Positions 8,073-16,434 of a DNA stretch of 49,224 nt are shown here, piece after piece. The number at the start of each line of letters is the position of its first letter. Within the stretch, counting starts at the first letter, position 1. This stretch comes from Enterobacteriaceae bacterium UBA5654. Lineage in GTDB: Bacteria; Pseudomonadota; Gammaproteobacteria; Enterobacterales; Enterobacteriaceae. A program made the translations under genes and the position numbers. The stretch covers positions 462,145 to 511,368 of the forward strand of contig DIJC01000014.1 of NCBI GenBank assembly GCA_002421005.1, written 5' to 3'. The notes beneath the pieces are model-generated. The model saw only the letters and a list, made by a program, of their open reading frames with translations, was not told the DNA's origin and did no database searches.

Positions 8073-9395
8073 TTACTCTGCCTGCTGCACGGCATTCACT
8101 TTATTTGCCGCAATCACAAACGGCAGATAAATCAGCGTGGCTGACGCCAGACACAGCAGCCCCACCATTAATGCCAGCCAGTTACCGCCCGTGCCGAAGA
8201 AGGCGATCAGCGGACCGGGCGTGGTCCACGGCACGGCGTAGGCGACAGGTGGAATAATTCCTGTGGTAATAAAAACGTAACCAATCAGCGAACTGACCAT
8301 CGGCACCAGAATAAACGGAATAATAAAGATCGGGTTAAGGACAATCGGCAGCCCGAACATCACCGGCTCATTAATATTAAACAGCCCCGGCACAAAAGAC
8401 ATTTTCGCCAGATCGCGATAATCCGAACGTCGCGAAGCAATAAAAATGGCCAGCAGTAACCCTAAGGTCATACCGGAACCGCCGTAGTTAGCAAAGGCAT
8501 CGTTAATGCCGCCCCAGGTGATCGGGTACGGTGCCCCCCAGGTCTCGCCGTGCTGCGCGGCCCAGGAGAGGTTTTCCAGATTCGCTTCAGAAAAAATCGA
8601 CTCGCGGATCGCCGCAATGGTATTTGGCCCGTGGATGCCCAAAAACCACAGCAGATTAGAAACAATACCCAGAATGATGACCGCAAAAATGTTGGTGCCC
8701 ATATTTTTCAGCGGGGCCTGGATGAGCTTATAAATAAGATCGTTCAGCCCTTCCGGGGACAGCATTAACAGCAGGTAATTAAGAATCGAAAACAGCATCA
8801 TCACCACAATAATGGGGATCAGCACCTTAAACGACCGCGCGACTGCCGGTGGCACGGCGTCCGGCATGGTAATGGTAATTTTCGGGTTCTTCGCTAAGCG
8901 GCAGAAGAGTTCGCTGGAAAGCAGCGCGACAATCACCGCCACAAACAGCCCCTGCGGACCGAGGTATTTGGTGGTCATGTACGCCTGTCCGCCGATTTCC
9001 TGGTAAGGGGTATAGACAACGAAAAACGCGCCAATCGCCGTCAGGCCGCACAGCAAATCATCCTCATGAAAGCTTTTCGCCATATTTCTGCCCACCAGAA
9101 AGGCGATCAGAATCGACATAATATTTACCGAGCCATTCATGACCGGCGTAAAAATAGCCTGCGCTTTTTCCAGATTAGGGAAAATCGCTTTTAAATGCAG
9201 CAATGAAGCAACAAAACCATCCGGGGAGAGGATGGCAAAATTAATTAATACGATAATGGAACTGGCCATAACGATAGGGAATGACAGAATAAAGGCATCG
9301 CGAATCGCCGAGACGTGCCGTTGCGAATTAAGTTTAATCGCTACCGGGACAAGTACCTTTTCCATCCCTCGTTCAAAAGAACGCATCACAGACAT
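8073..9395 (-). CDS. PTS lactose/cellobiose-family EIIC permease
   Basis: A 440-residue sugar permease subunit of the lactose/N,N'-diacetylchitobiose/cellobiose PTS family. About ten hydrophobic segments are visible. Family motifs include the LGIHGPN segment (about 260-266) and the NEPVMFGLPIVLNP signature (about 343-356) near the substrate site. No EIIA or EIIB gene is adjacent, so it must borrow partners encoded elsewhere or act unusually. It is transcribed divergently from a GntR/UTRA regulator, which probably controls it. E. coli has no counterpart between flk and yfcJ, so this is an accessory insertion. The sugar (cellobiose, chitobiose or another beta-glucoside) cannot be fixed from sequence. 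Confidence 0.88.
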   Translation of the reverse strand: MSVMRSFERGMEKVLVPVAIKLNSQRHVSAIRDAFILSFPIVMASSIIVLINFAILSPDGFVASLLHLKAIFPNLEKAQAIFTPVMNGSVNIMSILIAFLVGRNMAKSFHEDDLLCGLTAIGAFFVVYTPYQEIGGQAYMTTKYLGPQGLFVAVIVALLSSELFCRLAKNPKITITMPDAVPPAVARSFKVLIPIIVVMMLFSILNYLLLMLSPEGLNDLIYKLIQAPLKNMGTNIFAVIILGIVSNLLWFLGIHGPNTIAAIRESIFSEANLENLSWAAQHGETWGAPYPITWGGINDAFANYGGSGMTLGLLLAIFIASRRSDYRDLAKMSFVPGLFNINEPVMFGLPIVLNPIFIIPFILVPMVSSLIGYVFITTGIIPPVAYAVPWTTPGPLIAFFGTGGNWLALMVGLLCLASATLIYLPFVIAANKVNAVQQAE

Positions 9396-9596
9396 TATAA
9401 CTCCTTATTTTTCAGCTTTATTTCCAGCAAAGAATGTCCACTTTATGTAGCGCAGGGATGGCGTTTTGTTATGTTGATCACATTAAAAAGCCACAATACA
9501 GGTTCAACTTAACGCTTAATAATGAACAACTTAAGTATTCATCAAAATAATAAATAGTTAACCTTTTGTTTAAATGGAACTTACAGAGGTGCAAAA
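9396..9596. promoter_or_regulatory. Divergent promoter region, EIIC / gntR
   Basis: A 201-bp AT-rich spacer between divergent genes. It holds TTGATCACATT at 9473-9483, which resembles a CRP half site, and a patch of short dyads (GTTCAACTTAA at 9501-9511 and GAACAACTTAAG at 9523-9534) that could be GntR-type operator half sites. The assignments are inference; no transcription start can be set. Confidence 0.45.
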
Positions 9597-10295
9597 GTGA
9601 TTTATAAAAACGTGGTCAGCGTAATAAAAAATAAAATTAATCATCACTGTTATAGCGTAGGTGATGCCCTGCCCGCAGAAAAACAACTGGCAATCGATCT
9701 TAATGTTTCGCGTAATACCCTGCGTAAAGCGCTCAGCCAGCTGGAAGAAGAGGGGATTATCGAGCGCAGGCACGGCTCGGGAACCTATATAAAAGAGAAA
9801 AGATTCGTCGCGCATATTCATAATATGAATAGTTTTAGCGAAATAGCGCACAACGCCGGAAAAACGGCCAGCAGCCAGATATTAAAATTTGAAATGCAGC
9901 CAGCCTCATTGCAGGTTGCCAGCGGCCTGAATATTGCCCCGGACGATCCGGTTTATTATATCAAGCGCCTGCGGCGGATCGATAAAGTGGTGATGCAGGT
10001 GGAGGAAACCTGGCTGTCGGTCAACCGATTCCCCAGCCTGACCATTGCCCATATGCGGAACTCGAAGTTTTCGTATATTGAAAAGGAGTGCGGGATCGCT
10101 ATCATCGGCACGTTCGAGACGTTTTCCCCCATGCTGCCGGGGCCGGAGCTGGCGGAAATATTGCGCATCAGCCCTAAAGATCCGATCCTGCAAATTCAAA
10201 CCCAGGCGATTGATGCTAACCAGCAGCCGATTGATTACTCTCTTCTTTACTCCAACAGTTTTGAATTTCAGGTGAAGTATTTTTTTCCGCGTTAG
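9597..10295 (+). CDS. GntR-family (HutC/UTRA) transcriptional regulator
   Basis: A 232-residue regulator with an N-terminal winged helix-turn-helix (about 3-66; signature ALPAEKQLAIDLNVSRNTLRKAL region and GIIERRHGSGTYI wing) and a C-terminal UTRA ligand domain (about 85-228) that usually binds a phosphorylated sugar or amino sugar. The start is GTG at 9597, 7 nt after GAGG (9586-9589). Divergence from the EIIC gene implies that it represses or activates that permease in response to the imported phosphosugar. The effector is not deducible. No E. coli orthologue at this position. Confidence 0.9.
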   Translation: MIYKNVVSVIKNKINHHCYSVGDALPAEKQLAIDLNVSRNTLRKALSQLEEEGIIERRHGSGTYIKEKRFVAHIHNMNSFSEIAHNAGKTASSQILKFEMQPASLQVASGLNIAPDDPVYYIKRLRRIDKVVMQVEETWLSVNRFPSLTIAHMRNSKFSYIEKECGIAIIGTFETFSPMLPGPELAEILRISPKDPILQIQTQAIDANQQPIDYSLLYSNSFEFQVKYFFPR

Positions 10296-10300
10296 TGGAT

Positions 10301-10322
10301 TTCCCCCGCTCGCGCGGGGGAA
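10301..10322. terminator. Hairpin between gntR and yfcJ
   Basis: A 9-bp perfect stem TTCCCCCGC / GCGGGGGAA with a short loop, between the convergent gntR and yfcJ stop codons. It probably ends both transcripts; T tracts are short. Confidence 0.6.
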
Positions 10323-10327
10323 CAAAC

Positions 10328-11506
10328 TTAACGTTTGCGGAACGACGCCAGCGTCACCGCGATGCCCGCAATGGCCGATAGCGCCCCGGCCAGGAATACT
10401 GAGGGATAACCAAAGCCGGTCGCCAGCATGCCCGCCAGCGGCCCGGAAACGCCCATCGCGATATCCTGAAACGCGGCATAGCCGCCCAGCGCCGTACCGC
10501 GCACCTGCGGCGGCACGCGTTTGACCACCTCAACGCCGAGCGCCGGGAAGATCAGCGAGCATCCCGCGCCGGTAAGCGCCGCGCCCAACAGGGCAATCCA
10601 CGCCACCGGTGCCTGCCACAGGAATATCAGACCCAGCGCTTCCACCAGCAGAGAGCAAATCGCCACTTTTACGCCGCCAAAGCGATCCGGCATCCAGCCA
10701 AACAGGATGCGCACCAGCACAAACGCACCGCCAAACGCGGTTAAGGTAAAACCCGCCATCGGCCAGCCACGGCTGACAAAATAGAGCGAAACGAAGGTGC
10801 CGATCACCGCAAAGCCAACGCCCTGCAACGCCAGCCCCAATCCCGGCTGCCAGATCAGACCCACTACGCTCCACAGCGACGGACGCTCTCCCGCATGGGC
10901 CGGAACCTTCCGCACCGTACCGTTGCAGGCCCAGGCCAGCAGCGGCAGCAGCATGGTGACAATCGCGAGGATCGCAAAACCGTAGCGGTCGTGAATAAAC
11001 AGCCCCAGCGGCGCACCCACCGCCAGCGCGCCAAAGATAGCCATTCCGTTCCACGACATCACTTTGCCGGAGCGCGCAGGGCCAACCAGCCCCATTCCCC
11101 AGGTCAGCGTGCCGGTCAGCAGCTGGCTTTCACCAAAACCGAGGATCAGCCTCCCGACAATCAGCAGGGCAAATTTTGCCGACGCCGGAACGGGTAACAG
11201 CGCCGCAAGCAGCCAGGCACCTCCGGCCAGGGCGCAGGCAAACATTCCCTGCATAACGGAACGTTTGGCACCGTATTGATCGGCCAGCCGCCCGGCATAG
11301 CCACGGGTTAAGACGGTCGCCAGGAACTGAATGCCGACCGCCAGCCCGACCATCGCGTTGCTGTACCCCAGCTCCTGATGAACAAACAGCGGGATCACCG
11401 GCAGCGGCAGGCCGACCGTCATGTAGGTCAGAAAAACCGCGAAGGCGATGCGAAACAGTGAGGTGTTCCCGGAAGAAGAACCCGAATTGTGTGCTACAGA
11501 AGACAT
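10328..11506 (-). CDS. yfcJ: Major facilitator superfamily transporter YfcJ
   Basis: A 392-residue MFS protein of the YfcJ/YhhS group with about 12 membrane segments. The first cytoplasmic loop carries the MFS motif as GRLADQYGAKRS (about 72-83). The protein matches E. coli YfcJ through most of its length (for example LTYMTVGLPLPVIPLF and GFGESQLLTG). Substrate is unknown; some relatives export sugars or arabinose analogues. In E. coli it sits directly between flk and fabB; here the EIIC/gntR pair has been inserted on the flk side. Confidence 0.92.
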   Translation of the reverse strand: MSSVAHNSGSSSGNTSLFRIAFAVFLTYMTVGLPLPVIPLFVHQELGYSNAMVGLAVGIQFLATVLTRGYAGRLADQYGAKRSVMQGMFACALAGGAWLLAALLPVPASAKFALLIVGRLILGFGESQLLTGTLTWGMGLVGPARSGKVMSWNGMAIFGALAVGAPLGLFIHDRYGFAILAIVTMLLPLLAWACNGTVRKVPAHAGERPSLWSVVGLIWQPGLGLALQGVGFAVIGTFVSLYFVSRGWPMAGFTLTAFGGAFVLVRILFGWMPDRFGGVKVAICSLLVEALGLIFLWQAPVAWIALLGAALTGAGCSLIFPALGVEVVKRVPPQVRGTALGGYAAFQDIAMGVSGPLAGMLATGFGYPSVFLAGALSAIAGIAVTLASFRKR

Positions 11507-11672
11507 GCGTTACTCCATTTGCGAAGTAAGGCGGGGAAAAGCCACGCCCCCTTCACCCGATGCGCAGGATTAAGGTGCGTTGGATGACGTTAAACGCTTA
11601 CGCATTATCCATGTGATAATGTTGGAGCGGAATTCTGCCTGCCCTGACCGCTGGTTGTCAATCTTATCGGCG

Positions 11673-11834
11673 TCAGGTCTGTACACTCAGCAGCGCTAAT
11701 GCCGATAACAGATTATTAGACGCATGGAGCGCCATCGGCACTATCAGGCCACGGGTGTAAATCCTGGCAATGCACAAAATCGCCGAGAAACTGAAAAGAT
11801 AAATCAGCGTTGAAGCGGCCTGTCTGGAATGCAA
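11673..11834 (-). pseudogene. Remnant of a CPBP intramembrane protease C-terminus
   Basis: Reading leftward, a 53-codon open frame ends at TGA 11673-11675. It is strongly hydrophobic and contains ARIYTRGLIVPMALHASNN, which fits the last conserved motifs of CPBP (Abi/CAAX-like) membrane proteases: the H-x3-N/D motif is HASNN, and LHSRQ may be the end of the F-x3-H motif. The frame runs straight into the fabB terminator with no start, so the first two thirds of the gene are gone. The rest of the 382-bp yfcJ-fabB spacer (11507-11672) shows no gene. This is a likely deletion scar. Confidence 0.6.
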
Positions 11835-11863
11835 AAAAACTGGCCACGTAAAGTGACCAGTTT
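11833..11863 (-). terminator. fabB intrinsic terminator
   Basis: Read leftward, an 11-bp stem (AAACTGGTCAC / GTGGCCAGTTT, one G-U pair) followed by a run of seven T. It lies 25 bp past the fabB stop codon. A textbook Rho-independent terminator. Confidence 0.9.
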
Positions 11864-11888
11864 CATTTTTTTGCCCGCGCTTTTTCGC

Positions 11889-13109
11889 TTACGCTTTCAG
11901 CTTACGCATCACCAGCGTGGCGTTGGTGCCGCCAAAGCCGAAGCTGTTGGACATCACGGTTGTCAGTTCGCGTTCGGTCGGCTCGGTCACGATGTTCAGA
12001 CCAGCAGCCTGCTCGTCAAGCTCATCAATGTTGATACTCGGCGCGATAAAGCCGTGCTCCAGCATCAGCAGCGAGTAGATGGCTTCCTGCACGCCAGCCG
12101 CGCCCAGAGAGTGGCCGGTCATCGCTTTAGTGGCGGAGATCGCCGGAGAATGGTCGCCAAACACTTCGCGGATAGCCGCCAGCTCTTTAACGTCGCCAAC
12201 CGGCGTTGAGGTGCCGTGGGAATTGAGGTAATCAACCGGGGCATCCAGATCCTGCATCGCCATCTTCATGCAGCGCACTGCGCCTTCGCCTGACGGGGCA
12301 ACCATATCGGCACCGTCAGAAGTCGCGCCGTAGCCCACCACTTCCGCATAGATATGCGCACCGCGCGCCAGCGCGTGTTCAAGCTCTTCAACCACAACCA
12401 TACCGCCGCCGCCTGCGATCACGAAACCGTCGCGGTTGGTGTCATAGGTCCGGGAAGCTTTTTCCGGAGTGTCGTTGTATTTGGTGGACAGCGCGCCCAT
12501 CGCATCAAACTCACAGGACATTTCCCAGCACAGCTCTTCGCCGCCGCCCGCAAACACGATGTCCTGTTTGCCAAGCTGGATTTGCTCTACCGCGTTACCG
12601 ATACAGTGCGCGGAAGTGGCACAGGCGGAGCTGATTGAGTAGTTTACGCCGTGGATTTTGAACGGCGTGGCGAGGCAGGCAGAAACGCCGGACGCCATCG
12701 CTTTGGTGACAACATACGGGCCTACGGCTTTCAGACCGCGCGGACCGCGCATGGCATCTGCACCGAAGACCTGAAAACGTGGAGAACCGCCGCCGGAGCC
12801 TGCAATCAGGCCAACGCGCGGATTGTTCTGGTAAACGTCTGCAGAGAGGCCAGCATCAGCAACAGCCTGCTCCATAGAGAGGAATGCATAAATCGAGGCA
12901 TCGCTCATAAAGCGCACGACTTTACGATCGATGAGGCCAGTGGTATCCAGTTTTACGTTGCCCCAGACGTGGCTACGCATCCCGGAATCCTTCAGCTCCT
13001 GAGAGAAAGTGATCCCTGAACGTCCTTCACGCAGAGATGCCAGGACTTCCTGCTGGTTATTACCAATGCTGGAAACGATGCCCAGGCCAGTAATCACTGC
13101 ACGTTTCAT
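11889..13109 (-). CDS. fabB: Beta-ketoacyl-ACP synthase I
   Basis: Condenses malonyl-ACP with acyl-ACP in fatty acid elongation and is essential for unsaturated fatty acids because it extends cis-3-decenoyl-ACP. The 406-residue protein has the active-site cysteine C163 in SSACATSAHC, and the two catalytic histidines appear in NSHGTSTPVGD (about H298) and MTGHSLGAAG (about H333). It begins MKRAVITGLG as in E. coli. It is divergent from mnmC and is controlled by FabR and FadR sites described separately. Confidence 0.98.
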   Translation of the reverse strand: MKRAVITGLGIVSSIGNNQQEVLASLREGRSGITFSQELKDSGMRSHVWGNVKLDTTGLIDRKVVRFMSDASIYAFLSMEQAVADAGLSADVYQNNPRVGLIAGSGGGSPRFQVFGADAMRGPRGLKAVGPYVVTKAMASGVSACLATPFKIHGVNYSISSACATSAHCIGNAVEQIQLGKQDIVFAGGGEELCWEMSCEFDAMGALSTKYNDTPEKASRTYDTNRDGFVIAGGGGMVVVEELEHALARGAHIYAEVVGYGATSDGADMVAPSGEGAVRCMKMAMQDLDAPVDYLNSHGTSTPVGDVKELAAIREVFGDHSPAISATKAMTGHSLGAAGVQEAIYSLLMLEHGFIAPSINIDELDEQAAGLNIVTEPTERELTTVMSNSFGFGGTNATLVMRKLKA

Positions 13110-13150
13110 TCAATACCTCTGTTAAGTCCACTATTTAAATATTGAGTCGC

Positions 13151-13191
13151 ACAATAGCGTACACTTGTACGCCGAACAAGTCCGATCAGCC
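13151..13191 (-). promoter_or_regulatory. fabB promoter with FabR and FadR sites
   Basis: Read leftward, a -35 TTGTTC (13174-13179) and -10 TATTGT (13151-13156) are 17 bp apart. The spacer holds a perfect 16-bp palindrome, GCGTACACTTGTACGC (13157-13172), which matches the FabR operator. A FadR-like 17-mer, GGCTGATCGGACTTGTT (13175-13191 on this strand), overlaps the -35. This arrangement fits FabR repression through unsaturated acyl thioesters and FadR activation, as known for fabB. Confidence 0.8.
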
Positions 13192-13266
13192 AATTTGTAC
13201 GGAAATTTGCTCCTGCCCGCACTCATCGCTAAGATCGTGCCATCACTAGTCAGACGAGTAACTTAC

Positions 13267-15279
13267 GTGAAACATAACGCCATACAGCCCGCCAACCTTG
13301 AATTTAACAATGAGGGTACACCTGTTTCTCGAGATTTTGATGACGTCTATTTCTCGAACGATAACGGGCTGGAAGAAACGCGCTACGTTTTCCTTGGCGG
13401 CAATCAGCTCGCGGAACGCTTTGCGGATCATCCGCGCGCGCATTTTGTGGTGGCAGAGAGCGGCTTCGGCACCGGGCTTAATTTCCTGACGCTGTGGCAG
13501 GCATTCACCGCGTTTCGTCTGGCGCATCCGCAGGCGAGGCTACAGCGCCTGCACTTCATCAGTTTTGAAAAATTCCCCTTGCGGGCTGAGGATTTGCAGC
13601 TGGCGCATCAGCACTGGCCGGAGCTGGCTCCGTGGGCGCAACAGTTGCAGGCGCAGTGGCCGCTGCCGTTTGCGGGCTGTCACCGGCTGATTCTGGATGA
13701 AGGCCAGATCACGCTGGATTTGTGGTTTGGCGATATCAACGAACTGACGGATGAACTTGATGATTCGCTGGCACAGCAGGTGGACGCATGGTTTCTGGAC
13801 GGTTTTGCGCCTGCCAAAAACCCGGATATGTGGACGCCAGCGCTGTTTGCGGCGATGGCGCGGCTGGCGCGTCCCGGCGGCACGCTGGCGACCTTCACTT
13901 CCGCCGGATTTGTGCGCCGTGGTTTACAGGACGCAGGTTTTACGATGAGCAAGCGCAAGGGCTTTGGTCGCAAGCGCGAGATGCTGACCGGCGTAATGGA
14001 AACACCTCCCGCCCGCGCGGTTAAAGCGCCGTGGTTTGCGCGCAGCGGGACGGCAAAGCGGGAAGTGGCGCTTATCGGCGGCGGCATTGCCAGCGCCCTG
14101 CTTTCGCTGGCGCTGCTGGATCGCGGCTGGCGGGTGACGCTCTATTGTGAAGACGCGCGGCCCGCAGAAGGAGCTTCCGGCAATCGTCAGGGAGCGCTGT
14201 ACCCCTTACTTAGCGCGCACGATCCGGCGCTGGCGCACTTCTTTCCGGCAGCATTTACCTTTGCCCGCCGGGTGTATGACGCGCTTCCCGTTACCTTCGA
14301 TCATGACTGGTGCGGCGTCACGCAAACCGGCTGGGATGCGAAAAGCGAGCAGAAGATCGCCCAGATGCTGGCGCTCGGCCTGCCCCAGGAAATCGCCCTC
14401 GGCGTGGACGCGCAGGCTGTCGCCGCAACGACGGGCGTCGGGACCGGCTGCGGGGGCGTTCAGTATCCTCTGGGCGGCTGGCTGTGTCCGGCGCAACTGA
14501 CAGCGGGTGCGCTGGCGCTGGCCGCAGAGCGCGGGCTGCGTACCGTCTGGCAGCAGCAGGTGGTTTCGCTCGATAAAACCGATGGCGGCTGGCGGCTCGC
14601 GTTTGCTGACGGGCAAACGGCGCAGCATGAAGTGGTGGTACTGGCTAACGGTCATAAGGTTAATCAGTTCTTTCAGACCGACGCGCTGCCGCTGTATGCC
14701 GTGGGCGGGCAGGTCAGCCATATTCCCACCACGCCGTCGCTGTCGCGCCTGCGCCAGGTACTGTGCTATGACGGCTATCTCACGCCGCAGAATCCGCATA
14801 ATCAACAGCATTGCATTGGTGCCAGCTATCATCGCGGGCAGGAGGAGATGCGCTACCGCGAGGAAGATCAGCAGCAAAATCGCCAGCGGCTGATTGACTG
14901 CTTCCCGGACGCCGGGTGGGCACGTGAGGTGGATATCAGCGCTGGCGAGGCTCGCTGCGGCGTGCGCTGCGCCACCCGCGATCACCTGCCAATGGTGGGT
15001 CAGGTGCCGGATTATGCGGCGACGATGAAAGAGTACGCGGGACTGGCGGACGATCGTGAGCACGCCGTTCGTGCGCCGGTATATGAGGATTTGTTTATGC
15101 TCGGCGCACTGGGGTCACGCGGGCTGTGCAGCGCCCCGCTGGCGGCGGAAATTCTGGCGTCACAGATGAGCGAAGAGCCGCTCCCGCTGGATGGAAAAAC
15201 GCTGGCCGCGCTGAATCCGAATCGGCTATGGGTACGGAAACTGCTGAAGGGAAGACAGGTTAAGACGGTACAACACTGA
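13267..15279 (+). CDS. mnmC: Bifunctional tRNA mnm5s2U biosynthesis protein
   Basis: Completes 5-methylaminomethyl-2-thiouridine at the wobble position of some tRNAs. The N-terminal part (about 1-245) is the SAM-dependent methyltransferase MnmC2, with SGFGTGLNFLTLWQAF near residue 64. The C-terminal part (about 265-650) is the FAD-dependent oxidoreductase MnmC1, with the dinucleotide loop IGGGIAS at about 270. The start is GTG at 13267, which gives 670 residues and the conserved KH.IQPANLEFN N-terminus; the frame open from 13165 overlaps the fabB operator and is not conserved. A repeat cluster follows. Confidence 0.97.
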   Translation: MKHNAIQPANLEFNNEGTPVSRDFDDVYFSNDNGLEETRYVFLGGNQLAERFADHPRAHFVVAESGFGTGLNFLTLWQAFTAFRLAHPQARLQRLHFISFEKFPLRAEDLQLAHQHWPELAPWAQQLQAQWPLPFAGCHRLILDEGQITLDLWFGDINELTDELDDSLAQQVDAWFLDGFAPAKNPDMWTPALFAAMARLARPGGTLATFTSAGFVRRGLQDAGFTMSKRKGFGRKREMLTGVMETPPARAVKAPWFARSGTAKREVALIGGGIASALLSLALLDRGWRVTLYCEDARPAEGASGNRQGALYPLLSAHDPALAHFFPAAFTFARRVYDALPVTFDHDWCGVTQTGWDAKSEQKIAQMLALGLPQEIALGVDAQAVAATTGVGTGCGGVQYPLGGWLCPAQLTAGALALAAERGLRTVWQQQVVSLDKTDGGWRLAFADGQTAQHEVVVLANGHKVNQFFQTDALPLYAVGGQVSHIPTTPSLSRLRQVLCYDGYLTPQNPHNQQHCIGASYHRGQEEMRYREEDQQQNRQRLIDCFPDAGWAREVDISAGEARCGVRCATRDHLPMVGQVPDYAATMKEYAGLADDREHAVRAPVYEDLFMLGALGSRGLCSAPLAAEILASQMSEEPLPLDGKTLAALNPNRLWVRKLLKGRQVKTVQH

Positions 15280-15280
15280 T

Positions 15281-15517
15281 GCCCTCACCCCGGCCCTCTC
15301 CCACAGGGAGAGGGAGCTGACCGAGCGTAGGGTGACGTCCGGTGTCGGCTTTCACCCTCTCCCACAGGGAGAGGGCTGGGGTGAGGGGGATTTGCCGGTA
15401 CGGTGCCGGCCCTCCCCCACAGGGAACAAGACAGCGTTCGCGGCAGGATATGGCGCTAAACGTTTCCACCGAACGGTTCCCTCTCCCCCGGGGAGAGGGT
15501 CAGGGAGAGGGGGAAAC
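15281..15517. repeat. REP/BIME-like repeat cluster after mnmC
   Basis: Four CCCTCTCCC-type palindromes in about 240 bp. The first unit (15281-15314, beginning CCCTCACCCCGGCCCTCTCCC minus one base) is mirrored by the second (15355-15389, ending GGGAGAGGGCTGGGGTGAGGG), so the pair forms a large inverted repeat. A degenerate copy is at 15410-15424 and a fourth with a tandem GGGAGAGGG is at 15479-15512. It sits between the convergent mnmC and yfcL genes and shares units with 12-125. Confidence 0.8.
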
Positions 15518-15580
15518 CGCTCTCCCGCAGCCACATAAGTCGTACTATTGTCCCCTTTGCTCACCAAAAGGGAAAACCCG

Positions 15581-15859
15581 TTACTTAAATTTCGCCCGCT
15601 GATACAACGTATCCCACATCCCCAGCACCAGAGACTGATCGCGCGGCGAGAGTTCACCGGCGTGAATAGCCTTTTGCAGGCTGTTGCCGACCTGGGCGTA
15701 AACGGCTTCCGGGGAATGATCGTCCCCCGCTTCCAGTTCCGCGATTGCCAGCGTCAGGTGTCCGCGCAGATAACCGCTGGCAAACAACTCGTCATCACCG
15801 GCCGTATCTACCATGTCATCAATTAATGCCAGGATGCGTGATTCAAACTCCGCGATCAT
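15581..15859 (-). CDS. yfcL: YfcL family protein
   Basis: A 92-residue soluble acidic protein that matches E. coli YfcL along its length (FESRILALID, SGYLRGHLTLAIAELE, AGELSPRDQSLV). No membrane segment, signal or known catalytic motif is visible. Function is unknown. It is the last gene of the leftward aroC-mepA-yfcA-epmC-yfcL cluster, 29 bp after epmC, so it is probably co-transcribed. Confidence 0.93.
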   Translation of the reverse strand: MIAEFESRILALIDDMVDTAGDDELFASGYLRGHLTLAIAELEAGDDHSPEAVYAQVGNSLQKAIHAGELSPRDQSLVLGMWDTLYQRAKFK

Positions 15860-15888
15860 CTTCTTTCCTCTTGTCTTAAGTGGCGCTA

Positions 15889-16434
15889 TTACAGGTCTTC
15901 AGGCCACGGGAACTGTTCTGCCGCCAGCGGCGGCGTATGATAGTAATGTTGTAATGCTTTAATAAAACGTGCCGGACGTTCCGGGATCCCTTCCTTCAGG
16001 TACGTCATCACCTGGGCGTGAACGCGGCGCTGGAAAACAATGCGGTCCGGCTCGAAGTCACCGTCCAGATTGTCACAGCTGACGTTAAACGGATAACCCG
16101 CCGCCACGCAAAACAGCCAGTCAAACGCCTGCGGTTTCACTTCGACATCTTCAAACTGGCTCTGGGTGACCGCATCGCGTCCGTCGGGGCAGTACCAGTA
16201 ACCGAAATCGACCTGTTCGCGGCGCGCTTTACCGGCGATGCACCAGTGTGAAATCTCATGCAGCGCGCTGGCGTAGTAACCGTGCGCGAAGACGATCCGG
16301 TGATATGGCACGCTGTCATCAGCAGGAAGATAGATCGGTTCGTCATCGCCTTTAATCAGACGGGTATTAAAATCATCGGCGAAGCAGCCGTTAAAAATCT
16401 CAATAAGCTGTTCGTAATTATGTGTACTGTTCAT
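15889..16434 (-). CDS. epmC: Elongation factor P hydroxylase
   Basis: EpmC (YfcM) hydroxylates the modified lysine of elongation factor P after EpmA and EpmB have added and isomerised beta-lysine. The 181-residue protein contains the metal-binding motif HEISHW (59-64), with H59, E60 and H63 as probable iron ligands, and the conserved DFGYWYCPDGRDAV stretch (about 75-89). It overlaps the yfcA stop by one base (TAATG), so it is translationally coupled. epmA, epmB and efp are not in this window. Confidence 0.95.
   Translation of the reverse strand: MNSTHNYEQLIEIFNGCFADDFNTRLIKGDDEPIYLPADDSVPYHRIVFAHGYYASALHEISHWCIAGKARREQVDFGYWYCPDGRDAVTQSQFEDVEVKPQAFDWLFCVAAGYPFNVSCDNLDGDFEPDRIVFQRRVHAQVMTYLKEGIPERPARFIKALQHYYHTPPLAAEQFPWPEDL

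Noticed and set aside
15281..15517. The repeat cluster as a CRISPR array
   Set aside because: Repeats are few, palindromic, of mixed orientation and uneven spacing, with no uniform spacers and no cas genes.
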